From Apophysomyces variabilis (lineage: Eukaryota > Mucoromycota > Mucoromycetes > Mucorales > Mucoraceae), in contig MZZL01000037.1 in the NCBI GenBank assembly GCA_002749535.1, positions 171,422-235,421 on the forward strand: 64,000 nucleotides of DNA, in the 5' to 3' direction. Of the stretch, positions 11,789 to 22,324 are shown piece by piece. The notes below the pieces were generated by a model, which saw only the letters and a list, made by a program, of their open reading frames with translations, did no database searches and had not been told where the DNA came from. Position 1 is the stretch's first letter, and each line of letters starts with the position of its first letter. Made by a program: the position numbers and the translations under genes.

Positions 11789-14700
11789 ATGAGTAATGAC
11801 ATTCCGTCCAGCAATTACGCTCAAGTATTCTTAGTAAGTTGTCCGCTTCACTCATCTTACCATGGCGATCCTGCAACATCAACTTCTTTGTCTGTTAACT
11901 GGTGAAATTAGACTAAACGACCAAAAGTTGGCCTCGATATCCTTCAAAATAATCTAAAACAGTCGAAAATACTGGATGAAGAATTCGCCCAATATTTTCG
12001 GGAGAGGTATGTCATGCAGCGGTTTTAATTCCAAGGATGAAAGGCTGAAAGTCCGTTCCTTAACCTATTCCTAATCCCGTTGCCCAGAGCTCAGATAGAA
12101 GATCAATATGCAAAAAGTCTTGTTAAGGCATCGAAAAAATTATATGTTATGGACAGAAGCAGATTGGGGTAAATAAGGTGAAGAGACGAAAAGATGAATC
12201 CATTGTTCACTCGTGTAACCTCCCTTTTCGCGTGTGCCTGCACAGTCAATTTGCTCCGATTTGGGACCTCTTGTACAATGAATTTACAGAGATATCGACA
12301 GCTCATGCCGTACTTGCCTTCAAAATCACAGATGAAATCATCAAACCGCTCAAATCAACGGTATCGCCAGAATGCGATAAAATTAAAGACGTGAGTTCCG
12401 TTGTTTTGCGGAGGATTGTCATGGCAACTCTATTTTAATTTACTTATCCCCTCATCTGTATGATTTATCTATAGTCAGAAGCCACTTTCCAGCGAATAGC
12501 GAAAGAATATGACATGGCAGAAAAGGTAACCGCAGGAAAAAAAAATAAAGAGGAGAATAATAACATGGTTAATAATGAATCATACAGGGGGACAGGGGCT
12601 CTGTTTTCAAACGAGTTGGTGCAACGAAACATTCTACAGAAGATCCATCTGTAGCGTGGCGGAAAAATGGGCCAGGTCTATTAGAGGTAAGGACTGATCT
12701 GCAAAGGGAGAATATGTAACATTAAAAACAACTTGTTGCTGCTTTTAATAGAGCTATCAAATTGCGGATGAGGCACGCTGGGATCGATTAAAATCGCTTG
12801 TGGAGAAATTTGAGCAAATCCGAGTGGAGCAGATGAAAAAATGTATCGAGGTATAATCATATTATAAGCATCAAAAGTAAGCAACAGGCAATTGATTGGT
12901 GACGATCGCATCTCAGGTTGCCAATACTGCTATATCAGCTACAACTGCATTCGATACAAAAAGGGAGATTCAAGATTTTTGTTACCGACGCGGGTCTAAT
13001 TTGACCAAATCTACCCCCTTAAATGCAGAAAACAAACGATCTCATCGCGACAGTTCTTTGAACGAAACATCTAGTTCTATACGATCGACAAGCGGAAGAG
13101 GTTATATCATAAAAACGTGCTACTTATATTGGAATCTTATTTATGTACATAGTACGATCGCTGTTACGCAGGAAACCAAAAAATGATTTGCCACAGAAGT
13201 TAACAGAGTAATTATTGGTATGCAACATCGAGAAAACTTTATTGAGAGACGCAATAGATCGTCGTTTGCCCATATCCATGAAGAGCCAGTGACACAGTCA
13301 GAAGCGTTGGAACCACAAGCTAACGCTACCTCGTCTGTACCAGCGCAGGCGGACCATGAGAATGTGGATTTGACAGAACCCCCGTCCAACGAAATCATTC
13401 AGAACAGGTTGCCGCCTATATCTACAAATAACGTACTTCCCAATGAGGTAATTCATCGTCTTAGCAAAGGCTCAAGTAGTGCTAAACATATATTAGTCAT
13501 CTACAATAGATAGCGAAGGATACACTGCTCCTCCCCTAGATAATTCTGTGATTACAAACGCAATGGGAAACCTGACTGACGAACCGCAGGAATTAGGATA
13601 TGACCCTTATAGGTACATAGACGAGATCATATATTGAAAAAGAGCATAACTTGTACTGATGATTGTCTTTTACAGCACGCAATTACTAAAATTTAACATC
13701 AAAGCTAACGCGATCCATAATGAAGAAGACAATCAAGAAGCAAAAGCAACTTTGACCAGAATGGCGTCATTACTTCGAGAGGTAAACATAGAGAAGAAGA
13801 AAGTTCATGGATTCGCAACGGAACGAATATTTAACGTCTTTCTAGAGCTCACCTACTGTATCAAGACGATCTCGGGGACGGCGAGAGTAAGTGGCTGCAG
13901 AGAAAAGTTGTGCAAAGTGTTCTAATTTCGAAACAGCAATGTGCGATCTTCTACCTTGGACTCGAATGTATCACCAAAATTGAGCTTCTGGTCTGCACCT
14001 CATGGTGGAGATATTGTACGAAAAGGATCCAACATGTCGTTGCGGTCTACAAGCGACGTTGCTTCGACAAATCCCTTCCGTCAGAGTTCTTTTGATTTGT
14101 CCACTCCCACCAGTATCCATACCCTGTCGACGCAAGGTTCGCGTAGCCCATCCCTGGCTCATGAATCACCATGGCAGCTTCATCCTATTTCAGAATCTTC
14201 TCAACCACAAGTGTACGCTAATATTAGGGAGACAGTCGACATGAGCGCGGACCTGGCATTGCACAACCAGGTGCGCGTCTCTGGGCAAATTAAACTTATT
14301 TATAATGGACCTGTACCGGCGACCACTCCTTTGCTGATTCGTCTAAAGAGCACGGATAAACTTGAAACAATTACACCAAATCCAGCCTACGTAGAACCGT
14401 TCGAGGATCAAACGGATATCTATGCTTTAAAGACAGAAATGCTGGAGAATAATCGAGGGATGCCTGTTTCCTGTTTCACCTATCAACTTCAATTGAATAA
14501 CGAGGAGCATAGTCTTTTACCGATTCAGCTGTATCCATCTTGGAAATGTACGGAAGAACACTCGCTTTTAATGATTAAATATCAGATTAATCCTTCCTTC
14601 GAACCTCGCAAGGGTCAAGCCATGGTGTGCGTAAAGTTTGATCAAGTACCGGTTAATAGCGCGCAGAGTACTCCACAAGCGGTATGGGACGCAACTAAAC

Positions 14701-14972
14701 GTCAACTGACATGGACGGCAGAAGCATTACTAGAGCAGCAGCAGCAATATCAGCAGGCGCTGCAGATGGAAGGAGTGAATCAAAAACCACCCCGGCTGCT
14801 GGCCAAATTCGTGACACAGAAGAAGGGAGGGCCTCAACCAGTAGTCTTAAAATACTATTGCAAAGACACTCTTGCGAGCAACATAAGCGTCGAAGCAGTA
14901 CCAGTGTTTGGATCCGCTCTGGAAGTAAAACAGGTTCATACCCTTGTAAAATCTGGGAACTTATCATTTTGA
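11789..14972 (+). CDS. SYP1: Muniscin endocytic adaptor, Syp1/FCHO-like
   Basis: Early endocytosis factor that bends the plasma membrane and loads cargo at clathrin sites; Syp1 also acts on septin organisation in yeast. Thirteen exons: 11789-11833, 11912-12006, 12088-12168, 12246-12390, 12475-12525, 12588-12686, 12752-12850, 12917-13100, 13197-13447, 13497-13612, 13676-13781, 13846-13886, 13937-14972; 2,349 nt, 782 aa. The first about 250 residues form an F-BAR domain (box TKRPKVGLDIL, then FRERAQIEDQYAKSL, and FAPIWDLLYNE). The middle is low-complexity, with a basic SRRSRGRRD element as in other muniscins. The last about 270 residues are a mu-homology domain (QVRVSGQIKLIY, then the cargo-binding fold to the end). 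Exons 8-12 were chosen on phase and are less certain than the rest. The adaptor role is inferred from the family. Confidence 0.88.
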
Positions 14973-15376
14973 GACCAAAAGCCTGTAATTAATAGTTGTT
15001 AATCAATAATAAAAAAGAAAGTGCATGTTATCTGTAACATTTCAATATTCCTAATGGAGAACAGCCGTCTTCTTTACTCTGAAAAGAAAAAAAATAACTC
15101 GCTACAATGAAGAACTATGTCTATAAAGATCTGCGGCTAACTAGCAAACAAGTCAACTCACTTTATCCTTGTTCATTTGGATTTTTCGTTCCTTCACATC
15201 TTTATTCACATGTCCTCCATGATTCCATACTTTCTTTGAGTTCCCCGATTTTTAGAATCATTGCTGAATGTGCGGTTATGGCATATCTTGCAGTTGTTTT
15301 CAACTTCTCCAGGTTGATTATAAGCATCTGTATTTTTCTCAAAGATCCTTCAATTGGATCGAACTGTACGCTTAAT
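14973..15376. other. Convergent intergenic region
   Basis: Separates the 3' ends of the plus-strand muniscin gene and the minus-strand monooxygenase remnant. AATAATAAAAAAG at about 15005 could serve as a polyadenylation signal for the muniscin gene. The short frame at 15107-15424 has no coding character. Confidence 0.5.
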
Positions 15377-16647
15377 TTATTTACTATTGGCTCTCAACAT
15401 ATACTCTTTGACCCGATTCTTTAAAATTTGGACCATCTTATCTGGGGATTGATGCTCCATTTCTGCCGCTTGGTGGAATTCAAGAATAGCTTTAGACCCT
15501 AGCGGAATCATCCCGTCAAGATAAGTGTCTACAGCATCTGATAAAGACTTTTTGCCTTGATTAACTTCAGCAAGCTGTGCGGCGAGAATCCAATATCGCA
15601 AGATTTCCTCCTAGAACAAGACATGATTTAAAAAGAAAGTCGGAAAGGTGTTTAACGTAGATACTAACCCTCTCCACGGTACATCGTCATGGTATGAGCC
15701 GCATCGCCAACAAAGGTTACCTTGCCGTTGCCTGAATTCGATCTTATGTCCTCGCTAGGCGATCTTTCCCGGATTTTGAGCTCGGTGACTATGGTATCGG
15801 ACGGGGTATCCCAGATGAGCTGCCGAAGATCAACTCTAAAAGCATTGCTCCAGTTCTTTGCTTGCTTCAGGCGGCCCTCACTCGTATTTTCATGCGGCAA
15901 TAAACCTTTAGGATCATAGCGCGAAAGAGCCCACAACATCTCGTAGCGTTCACCATCTTCCGATATGTCGTTTACAGTTATAAATAAGCGAACCACTTCA
16001 TCATTTTCCAAGCGTGCGTGAGCCAATATCTGTGCGGACGAGAAACGTCTATAAATTTCATATGTTTCCTTGTCAACCCACCGCGATGCCGCCAAAATGC
16101 GTAGCGGATTCAGTGTGGTCGTGTTGGAAAACTGCTCAGAGCCAACAAGCTGTTTGCACACACCCGAATTGACGCCATCTTCCCCAACAAGGAGACTACC
16201 TTCTACCTCGGTTCCGTCCTCGAATGTAACAGTGACACCATGTTGGTTTACACCGTAAGATTGGAAATATTTGTTCCATTCCATATCGGTTCCGGTCAGT
16301 AGCCACTGTCGGAAGAGTACACGATTGATGCGGTAAGATAAAAGTTGTGCTTGTTGATCGAATCGGATCAAGGTTTCCAAGCTTTGACCATTCGCCAGAG
16401 CAGATTTGTGGATCTCTCGGATTGACGGAGGCTTCTACAGATAAGGTTTCATACATGATTGGGTCGATCGAATTCTTGAGAGGCTCCAGACAGCAGTGAA
16501 GTGTGAAAGACCATCCCTGGCTTCGGTGCTCCGGTCCTGCATCCCGCTCAAAGATACGATACGCAATGCCTTGCTTTTTCAATGCCTAAGCCAAGGTAAG
16601 CCAGATATGCCACCACCTATAATGAGAACCGGTTTGCTTAGAGCCAT
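15377..16647 (-). pseudogene. FAD-dependent monooxygenase, decayed
   Basis: Remnant of a class A flavoprotein monooxygenase (salicylate hydroxylase-like fold). The intact enzyme would add oxygen to an aromatic or other small substrate with NAD(P)H and FAD. It starts at 16647 with a good dinucleotide-binding site (PVLIIGGGISGL), but directly afterwards the frame is broken: about 12 codons further the homologous helix (ALKKQGIAYRIFERD) is in another frame with a stop between, and too few bases lie between to hold an intron. A second frame change falls near 16390-16430, between the FTLHCCLEPLK segment and the LETLIRFDQQAQ segment. A third falls at about 15575-15600, inside the GEGGNLAILD element after the GDAAHTM FAD motif and one intron (about 15611-15671). 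The C-terminal helix runs to 15377. Three separate breaks make a real pseudogene more likely than sequencing errors, but errors cannot be excluded. Confidence 0.8.
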
Positions 16648-17993
16648 ATTGTAGAAAGTTGGATCAGAGACAAATGAAAAGCAGTATATAATGAGAGTCA
16701 TCAAGAACATGGTAGGGTTAGCTATATATATAGCTGTATCAATCGCTAGTGATTCTTTTCTTTTTACCCTAATACCGAATACACGTATTGATTTGCTTGG
16801 CATCACCACTACGCCGTAAATCCGCCCGTTCACCCCGTAACTCCCCCTTCCAATTCGCACGGACTTGCAACTTTGAGAGTTATGACCAATTTCGCTGTGG
16901 TTAGTAAAGTAGATCGAATCAAGCGCTATAAGCGATATTCTTTTCCGATATCGATAGCTCTATGCTCATCCTGTGGATTAGGACGGAATATGCTTCTTTG
17001 AATTCAATAGATCACCTTTCTTAAGAATTAGAAGCCATGAGAGAGTATAAGTGCTTGTCATGTAGGCAAAGGGTTGTGTAACAAGTATTATTGGAAAGCA
17101 TTAAACGTGTTTCGATATTCCTTATAGGACATGTATTATCCAACAATGCGTATCGATCTAAAATTGCAACTGTAAACTTGTGGACGAATACAAGCAGAAC
17201 ACGTAAGTCACTTCACAGCAATACCACTATAGACACACCGCACGCGACCTTTGATATCCAAACCCAAAAAAAGTAGGCCAAAACTTGCAATTGCATATGA
17301 CTTACCAGATATACTGCTTAAAGTCTACGATAAGTTGTAGCTCCGATGCATGCATTTCGCAGACTATGATAAGTAACAAAGACTGGACTAGGAAGTACTG
17401 ATCGTTCCATTAAAGTACATGGCTGCAAAACCTGTGCTGCGCCTCCATCATGTCCTTGGCTTGCATATGTTGTACGATTTATACTATCAGGTGTTCTAAC
17501 AAGGGGTTGCGGCTGGAAGCAGAAAAATATTGAAAATCAAATGAGTGGGAAAGGTGAAGCGGTATAATCAAAGGATCTCTCAATACAAACTTGTCCAAGC
17601 CATTTTATTCTAGGAATTCAAGCTGTTCTTATTCAATTAAATCTGCCATTTAGCCGTGGTTGTGGCAAATTTACATGTCGTAGAGTTGGAAAAAAAGCAA
17701 CCGCGTTCCCGTTTTTATCAGTAGCTTAGTCGGGAACGACTAAAATGATAACTACAATCAGATACTTTAATTTTTTGCGTGATTTTGATATTGAAGGAGA
17801 AAAAAGAAACCATATACGATTTTCTTCTGTTATGATAGGAGAAAGTGAATTACGGCATGTACATATGACTTAAAGACAAATCAAACGGACATATGTCCAT
17901 TGTTTATTTAACGATGGATTATAACAAGTGAAAAAATATTATTTTAGCGAACAAAGATGAAAATGTTTGGGAACACCAAGAAAAAGAGACTAA
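16648..17993. other. Intergenic, 1.35 kb, no gene supported
   Basis: AT-rich, with only short frames on either strand (for example 17091-17276). Part of the left end probably held the promoter of the decayed monooxygenase; the right end contains the 3' flank of the small heat-shock gene. Confidence 0.5.
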
Positions 17994-18461
17994 CTATTCA
18001 ATAGTGATCCGTGTGCCTTGAGCACCTTTTGACTTTGGAACAGTGACATTCAAGACCCCGTCTTTATAAACTGCTTTGATAGCCTCACCACTGACTTCGG
18101 TTGGGAATTGGATTGTACGTGAAAACGCACCGAGGACGCGTTCATTGGTCCACCACTCTGCTTTTTTGGGATAAGCACCATATTTTGCTGTTGTGTTCAT
18201 ATCGTCATGGTATCGACTTTGGAGGAAAAGTGTCTTGCTGTCTGTCATTTCTAACTCGATGTCCTTCTTGTCCACACCAGGCATTTCAGCACGGATTTCA
18301 TAAGTAGTTGCTGTCTCTGTAATATCTGTGGGCGGGCGATACCATTGTAAAGCACGATGCCTTGACGCCATCCGAGCTATTATTGACTCGTCGAAATGAG
18401 CAGACCAAGGAAAATGAAAAGAACGCCAGTTTTGATGGAGTAATCGATGTCGGCAGCCCAT
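17994..18461 (-). CDS. Small heat-shock protein, Hsp20/alpha-crystallin family
   Basis: ATP-independent chaperone that binds unfolding proteins during heat or other stress and forms cytosolic oligomers. Single exon, 155 aa. The N-terminal arm is short (about 40 residues, rich in Arg, His and aromatic residues). The alpha-crystallin domain follows from PPTDITETATTYEIRAEMPG (residues about 43-62) to the conserved A-x-x-x-D-G-V-L-x-x-x-V-P-K motif near residues 128-141. The protein ends RITIE, where an Ile-x-Ile type groove-binding motif is expected. Length is normal for fungal members. The start at 18461 is the first ATG of the frame; it lies about 55 bp after a TATA box at 18515-18522. Clear heat-shock elements were not identified by eye. 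The neighbouring segment to the right is the duplicated, misassembled block. Confidence 0.9.
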   Translation of the reverse strand: MGCRHRLLHQNWRSFHFPWSAHFDESIIARMASRHRALQWYRPPTDITETATTYEIRAEMPGVDKKDIELEMTDSKTLFLQSRYHDDMNTTAKYGAYPKKAEWWTNERVLGAFSRTIQFPTEVSGEAIKAVYKDGVLNVTVPKSKGAQGTRITIE

Positions 18462-18514
18462 TACGCTTTGTATTTCTTAGTTTTACAAGACAGCAACCCA
18501 AACTACCTTTGGGC

Positions 18515-18522
18515 TATTTATA
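18515..18522 (-). promoter_or_regulatory. TATA box of the small heat-shock gene
   Basis: The minus strand reads GTATAAATAGCC here, a perfect TATA element about 53 bp upstream of the ATG at 18461. Stress genes in fungi commonly have strong TATA boxes, so assignment to the Hsp20 gene is reasonable but inferred. Confidence 0.6.
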
Positions 18523-18633
18523 CAGTGATGTTGCTATACACCCGCACAGAGGTCCGCATGTATTCCCTTCTCTGCGTAATCCTGTTTTTGACTCATCTGC
18601 TCTACCATTTTCCTGCATTTTCCGATCAGCGTT

Positions 18634-19093
18634 TCGATCTCAGCAAATGCCCCGTAAGTTAACACTTGTGTAACTTGACCATGGATGTCACCTATCCTTA
18701 TGGAGCCTTTCATGTCCGTATAACAGAAGTTGTACCTATTGAAATCCTTCCCAGAGAACTATTACCTAGAAGCACTGACATCAACGTTGATATGCACCTC
18801 AAAAAATATTTTTTTATTAATACGAAGCAATACATTCATGCTGTTAAAGAAAAGTAACCAGCTTACAACGCGTTCTCTAGTATTACGTCTTAAGAAAAAA
18901 GAAGCAAAAAAGGAAAGCACAATAGACGCTAATTTCTTTCAGATGCATTCGACATCAGGATCTATCATCTGCACGGTATTATTGCGCAAAGTAAAGGCTT
19001 TCCAAAACGGAGGTATGGCAAGATTACGCAGATGTGCGGGCACATATTCAGTAAGATCGTCGTCTGTGTGGAAAAGCATTGGCTATGGGTGAC
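18634..19093. repeat. Direct duplicate, copy 1 (460 bp)
   Basis: The segment 18634-19093 appears to be repeated base for base at 19121-19580 (offset 487), including a second copy of the terminal exon of the minus-strand beta-helix protein gene (here at 18939-19082). Copy 1 is followed by two bases, about 24 A residues and an undetermined base. The pattern fits an assembly join across a poly-A/poly-T homopolymer, not a biological tandem duplication. Confidence 0.9.
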
Positions 19094-19120
19094 CGAAAAA
19101 AAAAAAAAAAAAAAAAAAAN
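19094..19120. other. Homopolymer run and gap base (N)
   Basis: About 24 A residues end in a single N at 19120, the only ambiguous base noticed in the window. It is a scaffold or contig join: the sequence after the N restarts inside the block that began at 18634. Confidence 0.95.
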
Positions 19121-19580
19121 TCGATCTCAGCAAATGCCCCGTAAGTTAACACTTGTGTAACTTGACCATGGATGTCACCTATCCTTATGGAGCCTTTCAT
19201 GTCCGTATAACAGAAGTTGTACCTATTGAAATCCTTCCCAGAGAACTATTACCTAGAAGCACTGACATCAACGTTGATATGCACCTCAAAAAATATTTTT
19301 TTATTAATACGAAGCAATACATTCATGCTGTTAAAGAAAAGTAACCAGCTTACAACGCGTTCTCTAGTATTACGTCTTAAGAAAAAAGAAGCAAAAAAGG
19401 AAAGCACAATAGACGCTAATTTCTTTCAGATGCATTCGACATCAGGATCTATCATCTGCACGGTATTATTGCGCAAAGTAAAGGCTTTCCAAAACGGAGG
19501 TATGGCAAGATTACGCAGATGTGCGGGCACATATTCAGTAAGATCGTCGTCTGTGTGGAAAAGCATTGGCTATGGGTGAC
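19121..19580. repeat. Direct duplicate, copy 2 (460 bp)
   Basis: Second copy of 18634-19093. It ends in the same bases (GGGTGAC) and runs into 23 A residues (19581-19603) and then unique sequence, so this copy is the one in phase with the upstream exons of the beta-helix gene. Confidence 0.9.
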
Positions 19581-21620
19581 AAAAAAAAAAAAAAAAAAAA
19601 AAAGAAGGCAAGACGTGAGCGTTGATCCCAACAAAAACAGAAAAAGAAAAGTAGTACCTTAGGGATTTTACCACCATTCTTTGTATAGACATTTGGTTCA
19701 TACATCTGTCGCCACAATAACGGCACCACGCCACGCTTGGGCGAACCAGGTATAATAGGTTCTGTTACGTAACAGTTACTTTTGTCGACCAACGCTTCCT
19801 TGGGATCGAGATTGCCCAGGCTAATGACGTTGGGGTCGATTCCTTCAGCAGCTCCGAACTTATTATCTGTCACTACGATATGCCAACCCCAAGGTGAGAT
19901 CGGAACACTGCTGTTCCAGATGGGTGGCCGGATTGTGTAGTTTAACCGTGCAGTGTAAAAGTCAAAAAAGGTGATGCCTTCATACAGCCAACCGTCCAAA
20001 GGAGCAGGGGGATCAACGTTGTGGTCCAGGAATCGATACAAGAAGTTATTTGCTACGACCATATTGCTGACTTGCATGAAATCTGCATGCGTTGCTGCAT
20101 ACATCATAACAGCTGTATTGGCAAGATAGTTCGAGATCACATACCCATCCACCTATGTCAAAAAAGAAATGCACGAGTTAATTTCCAGAACAAAGCATTT
20201 ATTCCACTTACAGCAGAGGTAAATCGGAAGGCACCACCAAAGTCTGCCAGTTCCCATCCAGCAACAAAGTTCTGGTAAATGTAGGTAGCATTACAGCCTA
20301 CAATACTGATACCATGATCTTGAGCAATAGGCATTTTATCAGGAAAAGTAGCATTCTAGGTAAGGATAAACTAAAATAAATACTATCGCCAGAAATCCAG
20401 TCCTCTTTTCGCTTTTTACACTTACCAATATATTTTGTTTGATTGTAATGTCGTTGGTGCTATACATCTGAATGGCTGAGGCTAAAAACCCCTGTTGGTC
20501 ATCGAGTGGCTTTCCAAGACAACTGCGGACAAAATCAAGAACATTTAAAGTGCGTTGTAATTGAGGCGCCACATGTGCCACGAGAGAATGCATATTTCGC
20601 AAATCCATGCTGTTTTTTTCCAGGTGAGAAGAACGTTACGCACTTCGCCAGGAACAAATACTTCTTCCTTACCCAAAAATATTGTTGGATATAACACTGT
20701 TTTTTTGCGTCTGGAACAAGATGCCAGTATCTAAATAAAATATAGCATGAAGTATTTGTAAAGCTTCTGATTTGGATCATATATCTCTGCTTACTTGTGG
20801 TATTGTAGGAGGGAATCATCTTGGTTCCTGCATGGGCCTGATCACGCAAGAATATGTTGCCATCTATGAATGCCAAATCGGAAAAAAGAAAAGAACTTTA
20901 GTCTATTACATAACTGCTCTATATATCTCGCTTTACCGATATATATTTGTTCACCGTATAGAGCCATAACAGATCCACGCCCACCGTTTAAAAATAGATT
21001 CCCTAGGATACTTGATTCCTCATCATTGTCATGTGGTTGGATTTCAATGTTGACATTATCAAAAACGATGTCCTTGATGGACCATCCACGATTGTTTGCA
21101 GGCACTACAAAGCGAACAATGCTTTTAATCAATTGCCCCCTGTCTCGCAGACCAATCTTGCTTTGTTACCTTTGATTGTAATTGGATCGGTACCGTTTCT
21201 AGCGGTCAGTATCGTAGGTTGGCCAAGGTTGCCTTGCAGAGAAACTCCTTCGCTAAGGACGACATTGTGCTCTAAAAGGAATTCACCTACACCAGTTTTA
21301 GTAAGAAGGTAGGATCAGTCATTAATGTAGATATAAAAGCTTTTAATGGTTATTTTCTTTACCTGGTGCGAGATAGACGACGGGATCGCTACATAGGATC
21401 ATGGAAAAAAAAATACAAGTGATTCTTATAAGAACATCTAGGACTATTAGCATTTCTCTTACCCTTGATTACTGGCTTTATCAATTAGACCCTGCATAGT
21501 GGCGCTATAATCTAGGCTCTCCTTCAAATAGGTCTCCAACATGCGGGATGTACATAAAAGTTCCTTTGATTGAACGCATGCCCAGAAAGTTAAAGATAGC
21601 AATAGAAAGAAGATGTGCAT
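19426..21620 (-). CDS. Secreted right-handed parallel beta-helix protein
   Basis: Predicted secreted protein with a pectin-lyase-like beta-helix, perhaps a carbohydrate-active or wall-associated protein; the exact activity is unknown. Ten exons on the minus strand: 21463-21620, 21363-21388, 21170-21286, 20937-21104, 20795-20863, 20673-20730, 20426-20609, 20212-20355, 19658-20152, 19426-19569; 1,563 nt, 520 aa. Residues 1-17 (MHIFFLLLSLTFWACVQS) form a signal peptide. Next comes a GDPVVYLAPG turn and then many short repeats rich in Asn, Ile and Val (for example WSIKDIVFDNVNIEI, GISIVGCNATYIYQNF, VDGYVISNYLANTAV) typical of stacked helix coils. No catalytic motif of pectate lyase or polygalacturonase was recognised. 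The last intron contains the 23-T tract (minus strand) next to the assembly join, and its acceptor (CCCATAG) keeps the phase. The last exon is also present in the duplicate at 18939-19082. Confidence 0.75.
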
Positions 21621-21943
21621 CTTTTGCTTTCCTCGATAACCAGAGTAGAATAGTAAGAGAATGATAAGAGAAAAAAGAGAGGTTTTCTTTGAAATGTAAG
21701 TATGATATTTACTGTGATTTTCCTGTTTGTCTGCATGTTTCTATTTTTTATTTGCGGACTGGGATTCAAGTTTTTGCAGAATCCTAAAAATGTGTTTTGC
21801 ATGATTGGATGAAAATATTTGCGGTCAGACTACCCTTCTTTGCGTACAGTCGTGTCCATGTTCAACCCACAGCAAGACGAACTTATTTAAAGAAATGGCT
21901 TTCTACTTTTGCATCTAATGAAAAAGCTCTCAGAGTATCTGAT
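21621..21943. other. Intergenic, promoter side of the beta-helix gene
   Basis: Pyrimidine/purine-biased AT-rich sequence between the beta-helix protein start and the transposase remnant. No gene or clear motif. Confidence 0.45.
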
Positions 21944-22324
21944 TCATCCTTGACAGTCTGAGCGCTTTATTTTTCGCGCTGCTTGAACAATACGCTCTTG
22001 ATTGTTATCGTCAACTTGTAAGGGCTCCCTTCTTACCCCAGCCTTCACTTTGGCCCAAAACTCTTCTATTGGGTTGAGAAAGGGAGAGTAGAGAGGAAGA
22101 TCGAGACATTTGTATTGTCTTTCTTCGACCAACTGCTTAACCTTGACTGGTGTATGGATGGGTGCATTATCCATGACAAGATAATAACCGTTCATTCCGT
22201 GGCAATCCAATCTTTTGTGAAAAGTTTCTCGGCAGGCAGAAGTTCGTACACAACATGGTTTAACACACACAGAAAGCCCAGTGCCACTTAAAGGTTTCCA
22301 TGTGAATCCATTTTGATGACCCAA
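21944..22324 (-). mobile_element. Tc1/mariner-type transposase fragment
   Basis: Remnant of a DDE transposase of the Tc1/mariner (IS630-like) superfamily. The frame codes the C-terminal half of the catalytic domain: GYYLVMDNAPIHTPVKVKQL holds the second catalytic Asp (the DNAPIH box), and PLYSPFLNPIEEFWAKVKAG holds the third acidic residue (the NPIE box). The N-terminal DNA-binding helices and the first catalytic Asp are missing: upstream sequence to about 22380 can be read only with stops and frame changes. The residues before the DNAPIH box (about the first 40) do not look like the usual fold, so the fragment is probably frameshifted there. No terminal inverted repeats or TA target duplications could be fixed by eye. 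The element is inactive. Confidence 0.8.

Noticed and set aside
20937..21286. Apparent frameshift in the beta-helix gene at a G5 run (21136-21140)
   Set aside because: A 65-bp intron (GTAACA...TTTGTAG, 21105-21169) restores the frame without any error.
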